Shown: positions 57,401 to 63,360 of the stretch, one piece after another
How positions within the stretch are numbered: the stretch's first letter is position 1
Layout of the letters: every line of letters starts with the position of its first letter
Assembly: GCA_036244855.1 (NCBI GenBank)
Contig: BQKZ01000039.1
Coordinates: 49,753 to 113,752 of the forward strand
DNA from: Temnopleurus reevesii
Taxonomy: Eukaryota; Echinodermata; Echinoidea; Temnopleuroida; Temnopleuridae
DNA length: 64,000 bases
Reading direction: 5' to 3'
Notes under the pieces: model-generated
What the model was told of the DNA's origin: nothing
The model's database searches: none
The model's input: only the letters and a program-made list of their open reading frames with translations
Position numbers and translations under genes: made by a program

Positions 57401-58568
57401 AGATTCCAACTTCATGTGCTTCACAGTGTAAATCTCTCCTTTGAAGAGGAAACCAGTTTGGGGAAGTCACAAATAATAAGTGTCCAGAGAATTCCAATTT
57501 ATGTTCAATAGTGTAAATCTCACCTTTGAAGAGGAAACTGGTTTGGGGAAATTACAAATATCAAGTGTCCATCGCATTTCAATTTATTTTGTGTTTCATA
57601 GGTTAAATATCTTCTTTGAAGAGGAAACCGGTATTTAGAAAAAACACAAGTAATGAGTGTCCATAGAATTTCAAATCTATGACTGTATTAAGTGTAAATG
57701 TCTCTATTGAAGAGGAAACCCGTTTAGGGGAAATTGCATTTCAATAATATGTGTGTTTCATTGTGTAAATAGCTCCTTTGAGGAGGAAACAGATTCTGGA
57801 GAGCCTGTGATTAAAATGACACCCCTTCTTCCGGTGGAAGGAACCATTCCCCTAGCAATGCTTGTGAAATGAGACTGGTATCAAGAATAACTTCACCTTA
57901 CTACACGGTGGCAGATCTAGAGTTTGTTAAGGGCTGGGATTGGGGGGGGGGGGGATCCGGTGATTTTACAAGGAGGAATGGCAATGAATGGTCATTTTTA
58001 CCCCTTTTACTTTCCTTTTCCCTCTAAATGTTAATGTTCACATGAAGTATTCTCTAAAAATGCTGATAACAAATAATTAATATTTGAGAAAATTTGGATT
58101 TTATAGTCAAATCTTGGTCTCTGGATATATCTTTGTATGTAGACAGAGGGCTGTAGCAATATTTTCAATCTTTTCCATATTTTTGTTACTTTATAGTTAT
58201 GAAATACTCATAGAAAATATTATCCTTTTAGAGTAAGGAAAACTTTTGGGTGTATGCGTGAAAACTTAAGCTAATCAACGTATTAATCCATTTACTAACA
58301 CTTTCTTTCTTGCAGAGACTATTAAATTGATTTATACATGAAGTTAACACCTGATATTTTTTCCAGTGGGCTAATGTTTTTTTTTGTTTCTTCTGTTTTT
58401 CTTTCATTCCGCAGGTTGTGCCACAGTCTTCAGTTTGAGAGCCATGAGAACAAAGTGAAAGATGCCAATGTGAAAGACTCCGATACATTCACCATCTTTG
58501 ATCCTCGGAACCCGATGAACAAGAGAAGGAGAGAGGACAGCAAACAGAAGAAGAAAGAAAGAAGATGA
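21407..58568 (+). CDS. CWC27: CWC27 spliceosome-associated cyclophilin (11 coding exons, 516 aa)
   Basis: Nuclear cyclophilin-type protein of the activated spliceosome (CWC27/SDCCAG10 family). Exons: 21407-21448, 23387-23596, 24155-24298, 24837-24935, 25430-25527, 26027-26179, 27163-27411, 27817-27938, 29219-29328, 31771-31940, 58415-58568. All phases agree and total 1551 bases. It starts [19 protein letters not shown], like vertebrate CWC27. The cyclophilin domain spans about residues 10-165 and has FHRII (R56), F61-M62-Q64 and NGSQFF (110-114). The position of the cyclophilin A tryptophan is H122 (CEHLQGKH); human CWC27 has Glu there and is regarded as a weak or inactive isomerase. Then come [13 protein letters not shown], a Lys/Glu-rich middle, KKGSSREDQ and the C-terminal block [15 protein letters not shown]. 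Intron 7 is GC-AG. The last intron is 26.5 kb. Family identity is very strong; a catalytic role is doubtful. Confidence 0.95.
21720..22410. repeat. Possible DNA-transposon remnant with repeated TNACATTAATT words
   Basis: GTCACATTAATTCGCG at about 21757 faces AAATTAATGTGACCCC at about 22393 in inverted orientation, with GGACCCC/GACCCC-like outer bases. A further inverted word GAATTAATATGACAC lies at about 22130. No transposase frame. Weak evidence. Confidence 0.3.
22960..23285 (+). mobile_element. 3' end of a CR1/L2-type non-LTR retrotransposon
   Basis: From 23034 to 23159 the plus strand reads 41 codons, with [20 protein letters not shown] and then [10 protein letters not shown] and TAA. This is the C-terminal signature of CR1/L2/Jockey-like reverse transcriptase polyproteins (SV.AP.LWN.LP..IR...S...F...LKT.LF). 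A preceding [10 protein letters not shown] piece (22966, another frame) matches the conserved LHWLP.. segment. The 3' UTR ends GAGCGCTCTATAAATGCCAA plus (ATT)n. Strongly 5' truncated and dead. Confidence 0.8.
23387..23596 (+). CDS. CWC27: CWC27 exon 2
   Basis: 70 codons, residues 15-84, acceptor CTCCACCAG, donor AGA/GTGAGT. It holds the first half of the cyclophilin fold, including FHRII and [10 protein letters not shown]. Confidence 0.95.
24004..24110 (-). repeat. Inverted retroposon tail fragment in CWC27 intron 2
   Basis: An ATA/ATG-rich run followed by ATGTGCTCAAGGCGCATTAC, similar to the inverted SINE tails at 30520-30545 and 60745-60770. No head is visible. Confidence 0.4.
24155..24298 (+). 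CDS. CWC27: CWC27 exon 3
   Basis: 48 codons, residues 85-132, acceptor CTTCTAG, donor AAG/GTATGT. Contains [18 protein letters not shown] and [13 protein letters not shown]; residue 122 is His where active cyclophilins have Trp. Confidence 0.95.
24837..24935 (+). CDS. CWC27: CWC27 exon 4
   Basis: 33 codons, residues 133-165, acceptor GGTTTCAG, donor CAG/GTTAGT. Closes the cyclophilin domain ([20 protein letters not shown]). Confidence 0.94.
25430..25527 (+). CDS. CWC27: CWC27 exon 5
   Basis: Phase 0 start after TTTTGACAG, phase 2 end at AA/GTAAGT. Encodes [17 protein letters not shown] then a basic Lys/Glu stretch; NPFDDIIPR is conserved in CWC27 proteins. Confidence 0.93.
26027..26179 (+). 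CDS. CWC27: CWC27 exon 6
   Basis: Acceptor CATCATCAG; phase 2 in and out (donor AA/GTAAGT). Encodes [17 protein letters not shown] and [20 protein letters not shown], both closely matching vertebrate CWC27. Confidence 0.94.
26882..26917 (-). promoter_or_regulatory. Histone mRNA 3' end signal in left palindrome arm
   Basis: On the minus strand: stem-loop GGTCCTTTTCAGGACC (26917 to 26902), then CAAGAAAGA (26890 to 26882). It fits the six-bp stem and four-nt loop consensus GGYYYU-UHUH-ARRRCC. Confidence 0.7.
26998..27033 (+). promoter_or_regulatory. Histone mRNA 3' end signal in right palindrome arm
   Basis: Stem-loop GGTCCTTTTCAGGACC at 26998-27013 and downstream element CAAGAAAGA at 27025-27033, in sense orientation relative to CWC27 transcription. 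If functional, it could trigger U7-dependent cleavage inside this intron; that is speculative. Confidence 0.7.
27163..27411 (+). CDS. CWC27: CWC27 exon 7
   Basis: Acceptor GTTCCTTTAG, phase 2 in and out. Encodes the charged middle ([20 protein letters not shown], then Arg/Lys/Glu repeats), likely helical or coiled coil. The donor is AGAAA/GCAAGT, a GC donor: the nearest GT at 27416 gives the wrong phase for exon 8. Confidence 0.88.
27817..27938 (+). CDS. CWC27: CWC27 exon 8
   Basis: Acceptor TTTTGTAG, phase 2 in, phase 1 out (donor AAG/GTATGT). Encodes [20 protein letters not shown], matching the vertebrate EELRKEARQLKREL helix, then an acidic/basic tail. Confidence 0.92.
28476..28553 (+). 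pseudogene. Decayed copy of CWC27 exon 9 (first)
   Basis: After TTAATTCTAG the sequence AGCTAAAATAAAGGCAAGG, then GAAGTTGAAAGCCATGAAGA, aligns with exon 9 but has in-frame stops and no donor. Confidence 0.65.
28619..28710 (+). pseudogene. Decayed copy of CWC27 exon 9 (second)
   Basis: A good acceptor (TTGTCATTTCAG) and an open phase-1 frame reading [14 protein letters not shown], homologous to exon 9, but the GSSREDQ end is degraded and has no donor. If spliced from exon 8 the frame would run to a TAA at 28789-28791, giving a C-terminally truncated isoform. Confidence 0.7.
29007..29131 (+). pseudogene. Decayed copy of CWC27 exon 9 (third)
   Basis: Acceptor TTTTAATTCCAG, phase-1 frame reading [18 protein letters not shown], then [10 protein letters not shown] and TAG at 29129-29131. 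No donor. It could act as an alternative terminal exon but looks like a leftover duplicate. Confidence 0.7.
29219..29328 (+). CDS. CWC27: CWC27 exon 9 (intact copy)
   Basis: Acceptor TTGTCATTTCAG, phase 1 in, phase 0 out (donor CAG/GTAGGT). Encodes [19 protein letters not shown] and KKGSSREDQ; the last motif matches KKGTSREDQ of vertebrates. It is the only one of the tandem copies with both splice sites and the full frame. Confidence 0.92.
29302..30466. repeat. Left member of duplicated segment around the join at 30744
   Basis: The 3' part of exon 9, its intron and exon 10 here recur at 30745-31866 with visible divergence. Probably the alternative haplotype, or a local tandem duplication. 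Confidence 0.6.
30139..30272 (+). pseudogene. Chimeric exon 9/exon 10 fossil
   Basis: ATATTTCAG precedes an exon-9-like start (AAGTTATAATCAAG... GAGATGAATTT). This runs directly into exon-10-like AGAATAAGCTTCATTCAGCC and the GAAGAAGAAGAA tract, ending in TAG. A separate exon-10-like start (ACAGACCCTTGCATTT) is at 30046. Non-coding. Confidence 0.6.
30350..30469 (+). pseudogene. CWC27 exon 10 copy interrupted by a SINE
   Basis: After TTTCATGACAG it reads [20 protein letters not shown] and an acidic tract, then ECVE and TAA at 30467-30469, exactly where SINE tail sequence begins. The intact copy at 31771 continues from this point. It may be the exon in the other haplotype, broken by retroposition. 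Confidence 0.7.
30467..30735 (-). repeat. tRNA-derived SINE (family G), minus strand, inside an exon 10 copy
   Basis: Reverse complement of the family: tail TATATAGCGCATGTATCC and ATA/ATT repeats at the left, body CTTGCTGAAGGAAATTGACG, head end GGCGAGAGTCACGACCAATA at the right. The B-box part is deleted. The contig ends shortly after it. Confidence 0.8.
30744..30744. other. Single-N contig join inside CWC27
   Basis: The right contig begins TGAAGAAAGGCTCAAGCAGA, which is the last part of exon 9 (also at 29300-29328), so the flanks overlap in content. Confidence 0.75.
30745..30773 (+). repeat. Second copy of the CWC27 exon 9 3' end
   Basis: Ends KKGSSREDQ with donor CAG/GTAGGT, identical to exon 9; its 5' part is missing because the contig begins here. 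Confidence 0.75.
31771..31940 (+). CDS. CWC27: CWC27 exon 10 (intact copy)
   Basis: Acceptor TTCCATGACAG, phase 0 in, phase 2 out (donor ATG/GTAAGT). Encodes [20 protein letters not shown], an expanded Glu-rich tract and GEQEGNEW, where the Trp codon is split with exon 11, as expected from the vertebrate ...DEGW/MSHVLQFE order. Confidence 0.92.
32250..32440. repeat. Dispersed repeat (TGCCCTT-rich)
   Basis: The stretch with GCCTTGCCCTAAAAGATTGA, then AATTTTTAGGCC, resembles 50058-50262 (GGCCTTGCCCTAAAATCAAC) and 32830-32940. Family unknown. Confidence 0.45.
32565..32565. other. Single-N contig join
   Basis: About 570 bases to the left (31995-32564) recur diverged at 32566-33070; both end in AAGATTTGCTTTACCCTAG. 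Confidence 0.7.
33568..34812 (+). repeat. Minisatellite array, period about 160 bp, eight units
   Basis: Units begin GGTATTTTCTCTCTAAATTT at about 33568, 33737, 33898, 34057, 34215, 34379, 34541 and 34700. Each contains a pyrimidine tract plus TGCCAG, about 48 bases (GACCTGAAGGTTGTCTTCAT...GGCTGTCAGC), then TTTTTCAG/GTAATCAAGAAGAG, so every unit looks like an exon between an acceptor and a donor. One frame of that core is open (about [11 protein letters not shown]). It would put a TGA directly after exon 10 if spliced in. Confidence 0.85.
35150..36170 (+). repeat. Tandem repeat, about 150 bp period, interrupted by a SINE
   Basis: Units share AATGCCTTGGATATTCAGTC, TGATGCATTGGTATGATTT and a TTTATGAAACTAGCCCCTAA word (about 35290, 35740, 35870, 36000). 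The SINE at 35408-35693 splits the array. Confidence 0.65.
35408..35693 (+). repeat. tRNA-derived SINE (family G), plus strand
   Basis: Head GGCGTCTTGGTGTAATGGTT (A box) and TAGGTTCGAATCCCACCCAT (B box). Body CTTCAGCAAGAAATTAATCC; tail AAGTGCTACATAAATGTTG plus (ATT)n. Confidence 0.85.
36575..36690 (-). repeat. SINE family G fragment
   Basis: CACACCTGGGTAGAATGCAG and GGATACATTTCTTGCTGAAG match the minus-strand body of the family; head and tail are missing. Confidence 0.55.
36900..38338. other. Unassigned intron DNA
   Basis: No repeat or supported exon. An open frame at 38013-38327 (104 codons) has no homology I recognise and no splice context. Confidence 0.4.
38339..38830. repeat. Long pyrimidine-rich low-complexity tract
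   Basis: Nearly 500 bases dominated by C and T, with irregular repeats of ACAAACTTTCCTTTACCCCT-type words. It includes a C-run that ends in a single N (38392). Confidence 0.8.
39174..39345 (+). repeat. (GAT)n microsatellite
   Basis: GAT/GAC/AAT triplets over about 170 bases; it gives spurious Asp- or Met-rich frames. Confidence 0.9.
39508..39639 (+). other. Exon-like segment, unassigned
   Basis: After a pyrimidine-rich tract and TTACAATTAG, one frame reads [20 protein letters not shown] and then [23 protein letters not shown] before TGA. Composition is coding-like and unlike the surrounding repeats, but I do not recognise the protein. It cannot be an in-frame CWC27 exon, because TG+A would make a stop. 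It could be a nested gene's last exon or a fossil. Confidence 0.3.
40120..41276 (+). repeat. Minisatellite array with (CT)n tracts, period about 130-140 bp, about nine units
   Basis: Each unit has a (CT)n-rich tract ending TTTCTCAAACAG, then CCTGTATGTATGAACACACC, then GCATCTTCGGCATTGTTTAG-AAGGCGGACGGGGAGG, then ATATGAGATGTTGATTATTG. Units are centred at about 40160, 40310, 40450, 40560, 40680, 40800, 40940, 41080 and 41210. The last unit runs into the exon-like segment at 41277. Confidence 0.88.
41277..41386 (+). other. Exon-like segment ending in a stop, unassigned
   Basis: A strong acceptor (CTTCCTCCACCCTTGTTCAG) precedes a phase-1 frame reading [20 protein letters not shown] and then [16 protein letters not shown] before TAG, with AATAAA at 41375-41380. 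Amino-acid composition is coding-like. Protein not recognised. It may be the last exon of a gene nested in the CWC27 intron; upstream exons were not identified, except possibly 39508-39639. Confidence 0.35.
41446..41620. mobile_element. pogo/Tigger-like MITE, copy 1
   Basis: Ends CAATCAAACCTTGTTATAA and, inverted, CATTTTAACATGGTTAGACTG, between TA dinucleotides. The GTTATAACGAG-type words inside are typical of pogo-class termini. Confidence 0.6.
42932..42932. other. Single-N contig join
   Basis: 41358-42931 and 42933-44022 are diverged copies; both run from ACTGAAATTCTGTTCAATAA to AATCAATGGCATGATAAATG. Confidence 0.75.
43018..43190. mobile_element. pogo/Tigger-like MITE, copy 2
   Basis: Counterpart of 41446-41620 in the right contig, better preserved: CAATCAAACCTTGTTATAA ... 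CTCGTTATAACAAGGTTAG, with TA flanks. Confidence 0.6.
44353..44975. other. Assembly gap (623 N)
   Basis: Gap that ends inside a (GATGAA)n microsatellite; the repeat probably caused it. Confidence 0.99.
44976..45136 (+). repeat. (GATGAA)n microsatellite
   Basis: About 27 hexamer units with few variants; gives spurious Asp-Glu, Lys-Met or Ser frames. Confidence 0.95.
45726..46245. mobile_element. Non-autonomous DNA transposon (TTAA family), copy 3
   Basis: Starts TTAAAGCCCAAGTATAGTTT and ends, reverse-complemented, TTAATGCCCAAGTACAGTTT. It shares the interior with 8775-9182 and 9916-10404. It contains an extra perfect hairpin GTGTGGTGC-A-GCACCACAC at about 46055-46073, not in the other copies. 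Confidence 0.7.
46246..47185. other. Unassigned intron DNA
   Basis: AT-rich; nothing recognised. Confidence 0.4.
49303..49303. other. Single-N contig join
   Basis: 47186-49302 and 49304-51077 are diverged copies, from GAAATAGCCCTTGCTCTAAT to TTAGGTAACTTCTTAGGGTT. Confidence 0.75.
50058..50262. repeat. MITE-like dispersed repeat
   Basis: GGGCTTAAATTAATCGAAGG at the left and AAATTTAAGGCTTGGAC at the right are loosely inverted. It lies in the right copy of the duplicated segment and is absent at the matching place in the left copy. Confidence 0.45.
51080..54600. other. Unassigned, largely single-copy intron DNA
   Basis: No transposon, array or supported exon recognised over 3.5 kb, apart from short homopolymers. 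Confidence 0.4.
54620..55010 (+). repeat. Two-unit tandem duplication, about 190 bp
   Basis: Both units carry AGTGACCTTGAA, then AAGG(T/C)GAAGGTC and TCTTTCCCCCACGC(T/C)ATGGAG, then CGTCTTGTC(T/C)GTCTGA. Confidence 0.7.
55060..57369. other. Unassigned intron DNA
   Basis: 55106-55270 resembles the CCTGGGTTGTGTTTCA repeat at 29338 and 30780. The rest is unrecognised. Confidence 0.4.
57370..57800 (+). repeat. Tandem repeat, about 90 bp, five units
   Basis: Units share GTGTAAATCTC(T/A)CCTTTGAAGAGGAAACC, a GTTTGGGGAAA word and GTGTCCA..GAATTTCAA. Starts near 57427, 57511, 57600, 57688 and 57765. Confidence 0.8.
58415..58568 (+). CDS. CWC27: CWC27 exon 11 (last coding exon)
   Basis: Acceptor CTTTCATTCCGCAG. 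The first G completes Trp with exon 10. Encodes [20 protein letters not shown], then [20 protein letters not shown] and [10 protein letters not shown] with TGA at 58566-58568. It closely matches the vertebrate CWC27 C-terminus (VLQFEDKSRKVKDAS..DSD..). Confidence 0.95.
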
Positions 58569-58599
58569 TAAACATTGGATGAGAAATGGAACATTATGT

Positions 58600-59310
58600 A
58601 TAGAGGAGGAGAAAAAGATGGATGACAATGCAGAACACGCTGATGTGTTCACCATCTTGGATTCTAGGAACCCGATGATTAAGAGGAGAGGGGACAGCAA
58701 ACAGGAGAGGAAGGAAAGAAGATGATAAAAATTGAGTGAGAAATGGAACTTGATGAATAGAAAAAGAGAAAGAGACGGATGTCAATGCAGAACATATCTT
58801 ATATCTTTGCCATCTTCCATCTTCGGAATTCATTAAACAAGAGAAGAGAAGATAGCAAACAGAAAAGGGAGGAAACAAGATGATAGTGAGGAAACAAGAT
58901 AAAAAAAGTGAGATGATGATGACAAATTTCGGTGAGAATCAGATCACGATAATAAGAAGAGGAAAAAAAGAAGATGTCATTTTAGAATATGCTGACGTGG
59001 TCACCATCTTCAATCCACAAATTAAAAAAAGAAGAAGAGAGAGAACAGCAAAAGAAGAGGAAAGAAAGAAGATGATAGCGAAGAAACACAATCTGAAAGG
59101 GTAAGGATAACAAATATTGGTTGAGAAGCAGAACATGATAAACAAAAAAAAAGGAGAAAGGACGCCATCGTGAGACATTGATTTTTGTCATAATTTTGCT
59201 CCTTACAATTCAAAGAACAAGATTGAAAGAAAGTAGCAAGCAACTGACGAAACAAAGAAGAGGAAAAAGAGAAGGATGCCAGTATTGAAGAGGCTGACAA
59301 TTTCACCATG
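58600..59310 (+). repeat. Decayed tandem copies of the CWC27 exon 11 coding end
   Basis: Four downstream units resemble 58459-58580: about 58610-58728, 58765-58880, 58960-59075 and 59220-59310. Unit 2 still shows TTCACCATCTTGGATTCTAG and GGAACCCGATGATTAAGAGG, and GACAGCAAACAGGAGAGG. Period about 155-195 bp. Identity falls with distance. They lie in the 3' UTR or flank. Confidence 0.8.
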
Positions 59311-59409
59311 TTTATTCTAGTTAATCTAAGTATATCTAATTAACTAGATTTTTGCATGCACCATAGATTTGACCATTACTGAGTAATACATTCTCATAAA
59401 ATCCCCAGT

Positions 59410-59640
59410 CTGGTATTGGCCCCAGATCAACCCTAGTTTACAATTCTCAGCCCAGTTGAGTCATCGGCTGCCTGATTAAATGCCCCTGAACAGAAAGGGA
59501 CACATAAATCAGATCATATAACATGTGTAGGACTCAACTGGACTACAAACGCAGTTGAGTCCTCTGTAACGTGATTAAGTGCTCCTGAACATAGAGGCAT
59601 ACATAACTTGGATCATGTACGGCTCGACTGGACAAAGAAT
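59410..59640 (+). repeat. Two-unit tandem duplication around CAGTTGAGTC
   Basis: CAGTTGAGTCATCGGCTGCC, then GATTAAATGCCCCTGAACAG, recurs about 100 bases later as CAGTTGAGTCCTCTGTAACG, then GATTAAGTGCTCCTGAACAT. Confidence 0.65.
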
Positions 59641-59922
59641 CATGTTTTATCAGGTCGATCCAGGCCATAAACTGGTGCGTAATGTTTTTTTTCTGCAGCA
59701 TCCCTGTATTATAAGGAGAAAAAAATGTTATCCAATTTCTTGTGTATGCAGAACAAATTCAATATTGAGTGTATTCTTTTTCAATTTTCCACTATGTCCG
59801 CTGCTGCTCAATTTTCAAATCATATGTTCTGCTATTTGGCCAATCGAAAATAGAGCCAGCCCATATTCTGAAAACTATGGTATCATTCAAATCATTATAG
59901 CATTGCAGTGAAGTAGTTCTTT

Positions 59923-60100
59923 GTAAACAAATATCCCGTACACTGAGAATTTCTATTCTAAATTGTGGATTTTTTAAAACTAGCATAGTTACCATTTTGG
60001 AGGGGTTGCACCTTTCAAAAATACATGTCGTAACTCTGCCAGTCCCCTCAAAATCCATAATTTCAACTAGAAATGCTCAGTGTATGGGGTATTTGTTTAC
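59923..60100. mobile_element. 178-bp MITE with about 52-bp inverted termini
   Basis: Left GTAAACAAATATCCCGTACA, then CTGAGAATTTCTATTCTAAA; the right reverse-complemented is GTAAACAAATACCCCATACA, then CTGAGCATTTCTAGTTGAAA. No coding capacity. Confidence 0.75.
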
Positions 60101-60711
60101 TATAAATGATGATTAAAGAAAGTTCGAGTCTTCACATGTGACCATCTTGGCATTTATCCAAATTATTGTTTACTTGTAATCTTCATTACTACGAAAGTTT
60201 AAAAACAGACCTACTTTTTTGCTCGTTACATTATTCTATTACAACCATTTTTGCCAGACTCACTCTAGAACCTAAAACATAAAGGTCCAGACTGTTGGCT
60301 TCATAGTCCCACTTTGCGCAATTCATGATCAAGAGTATGTAGTAAATGGCCAGAGATTGCAGTACATGTACGTGTGTAGGTCAGCTCCCATAATCACAAT
60401 TAGTTGGTAGACTTCTGTCATGGCAAAATGATTTAGGACAAACTGTCCAATTAGGGTCTGATCATGCAGACTACAGAGGACCCTGGATGTCCATTTTTAC
60501 CACAATTTTCCTGTAAGTTTCTAAAAAGGTGTTTTTATTTCAATTATTAGATCGTCCTTGACAAATTATCAGGAAATGTACTTGACATATGGTAAATGAT
60601 TTGGTATTTGTCCTGAGCTTCTTGGTAAAGCACTGTCAATCAGTGTTTATTCATGTTGGGATAAGGCAAGAATTATTCAATTATTGTCCTGAGCTGTTCA
60701 TGAAACAAAAT

Positions 60712-60950
60712 AATAGATGCATAGCACTCGTATCCACTCTGCTGAGTGCTCAAGGCGCTTTGCATTATTATTACCCTGACTTTAGCCTGGCATACACCAG
60801 TGCACTTGGCATTTCAAGGAATGAATATCCCTGCCAGGTACCCATTCACCTGACCTGGGTTGAGTGCAGCACAACGTGGATGAATTTCTTGCTGAAGGAA
60901 ATTAATGCCATGGGTGGGATTTGAACATGCGACCCTCTGGTTGAAAGGAT
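60712..60950 (-). repeat. tRNA-derived SINE (family G), minus strand
   Basis: Body CTTGCTGAAGGAAATTAATG and head GGGATTTGAACATGCGACCC (B box, inverted) at the right. The tail at the left is cut short (GCGCTTTGCATTATTATTAC). Confidence 0.8.
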
Positions 60951-62105
60951 GGATTAGTTCAAAGGAATGAAAGAAAAGATTCTTGAATACTCAGTGCATG
61001 AGAGAAAGTATGTCGCAAAAACTATGTGAAAATGTTGTAATGCGCTTCAAGAACTCCTAATACCATATGCATACTATCTGAACAGATGAGTTTTTCAATT
61101 CAAGTTTGAATGTCATCAATGATTGAGATTGTCTCATTTATAGTAGGAATTGTTCCATAGTCTTTGCGCTGCACAAAGAAACATGACTTTTTATTGTTTA
61201 TCAATTTAATCATTGGTTATTGAAATTGTGACTTTTGCCAAAAATGAGTCCAAGTTCAAACCCAGCTGAAATATCCGTAATTTCTTAATGTTCTTTTCTA
61301 TATTGAGTGAGCTGATAGTTCAAATGTAACATTTATGCTGCTTTACATTTTGTACATTGTGTCTTCAAAAGATGCAATATTAATCTGTTTATAACATATT
61401 ATGACAAGCTCAAAATTTTGGAATGCATTGTCTGGTCAAATCAATTTAGTCCCGCTGCAAAGACTGGAATGAATTTGAATGTAATTATCCCCATTCAAGA
61501 GAAGAAAATTGTCAGTTCTTCAAATTAACAGCACTGAATTAATGTGTTATTGTTTTATCTTTTAATCAGTTTCATATGTGTAATTTGATCAAGTACACAC
61601 TAATAAAATATGTTGATGACTCTCAAATTGTATCACCATTTGATGTTCAACAATTTGGTTGCATAATCTCGGTGGACAACTTTGTCCTTCCTTCTCCATA
61701 CCACACCATCTGTATTAATAATGTATCCAATTTGCTTTACAGCATTCTGGATTAAAAGCTATTTCTGAAAATATTGTTGATTGTTTTGGTTGAGCATTAT
61801 TCCCCATTCGATTGCAATGATGCAATCATGGAAATATGAAGAAAAAAATATGTTCATGATGCAATTCAGTTTTTGTTAGGAGTTATCCCAGACTCATTGC
61901 AATATATTTGTGTATATTTGTATATATTTATGTGCATTAAATGCATATTAAACCATTACCAATGTGGATTTGCCTGCTCATTGTGCACATGTACAGATTT
62001 TTTTTAGGGGGGGGGGGGGGGGCTATAGTCTGAGCATGAATTTGATGTCAAAAGACAGTACTGAGGGCTTTGAACAGAGAATACAGAGTAATATGGACAC
62101 ACAGA
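60951..62105. other. Unassigned 3' flank
   Basis: AT-rich, with one G-run at 62008-62020. No gene or repeat recognised. Confidence 0.4.
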
Positions 62106-62109
62106 AAGG

Positions 62110-62290
62110 GGTACAGTGGAAACTCAGTGTAATGAGGTGCTTGGGACCATCAAAAATACATTGTTAAAGCAGTAATATCTATGTAGTAGAGTTGAAAGAC
62201 AATTAGTTATAAAGAGCTGCAACCATATTTTATACCTCTTTATATCAGACATATTGTTACATCAGATCTCTATATACCGAATTTGCTCTG
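62110..62290. mobile_element. Possible pogo-like MITE remnant
   Basis: ACAGTGGAAACTCAGTGTAA at the left and TTACATCAGATCTCTATAT at the right recall the Tigger/pogo-type copies at 41446 and 43018, more decayed. Confidence 0.35.
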
Positions 62291-62349
62291 TACTACAATA
62301 TAATTTGGCAAAATGATGTTGGGGATCCTGGTAATGTGATGAAAAGGGA

Positions 62350-62867
62350 CATGATGATGAGGATGATGATAATAATGATGATGGTGATGATGATAAATGT
62401 GATGTTTTATGATGATAGTGATGATGATGGAAGAAGATGATGGGGATGATGATGGTGGTGACGATAATAATGGTGGTGGTGGNGGGGGGGGTGTTGGCAG
62501 CCTCTATTCAAAGTCCTTTATGCTTTTGTATTGTCATGGAAATGAAACTCAATATCTCTGTATGAGCAAAGACTGGATTGGATGATGAAAGGCAATGTTG
62601 AGGGACTTGAACAGAGGATACAGAGAAATAGGAACAGAATGATGTTGATGATACTGATGATGATGTCTTGAAGAGGAGCATGATGATAAGGATGATGATG
62701 ACGATAATGATGATAGAAATGATGATGACAATGATGATGAAGATGATGTATATAATGATAATGATGATTATTATGATGATAGTGGTGGTGATAATGATGA
62801 TGATGATAATTGTGATGTTGCTGATGGAGAAGAATATGATAATGATATTGATGAGACATGATGTTTT

Positions 62868-62925
<58 letters not shown>

Positions 62926-63031
62926 CGGCTTTGAGGATGATGATAATGATGGTGATGATGCCGATGATGCCGATGATGCTGATGACTCATGATGATGATC
63001 ATGCTGATGATGCTTATGGAGATAATGGTAG

Positions 63032-63065
<34 letters not shown>

Positions 63066-63088
63066 GATACTGTTTGTAATGATTGTGT

Positions 63089-63151
<63 letters not shown>

Positions 63152-63360
63152 GGATAATGATGAGATTATGATGATGACGAATATGAAGAAGATGATGATG
63201 ATGATGATAATGGTTATGATGAGATTATGATGATGATGATAATGAGGATGTTAAGGTTTATGTAATCAGTGATGATGATGATGATGAAAATGTATATGTA
63301 GCTAGTTATGGTGATGATGATGGTGGTGGGGTGGTGATTATGATTTTGATATATAGTGAT
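62350..63360 (+). repeat. (GAT/ATG)n microsatellite field
   Basis: About 1 kb of ATG/GAT triplets with scattered variants and a single-N join at 62483. Poly-Met, poly-Asp and poly-His frames here are artefacts of the repeat. Confidence 0.95.

Larger units (their letters stand above)
31941..58414. other. CWC27 intron 10, about 26.5 kb
   Basis: Links exon 10 (phase 2) to exon 11 and is far longer than the other introns (at most 2.4 kb). It holds minisatellite arrays, a SINE, DNA-transposon relics, four joins or gaps and two unassigned exon-like segments. The connection rests on matching phase (TG+G gives Trp) and the conserved tail. Confidence 0.75.

Noticed and set aside
62508..63230. Long Met-, Asp- and His-rich open frames
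   Set aside because: They come from the ATG/GAT microsatellite and read in every frame on both strands; no codon-level constraint is visible.
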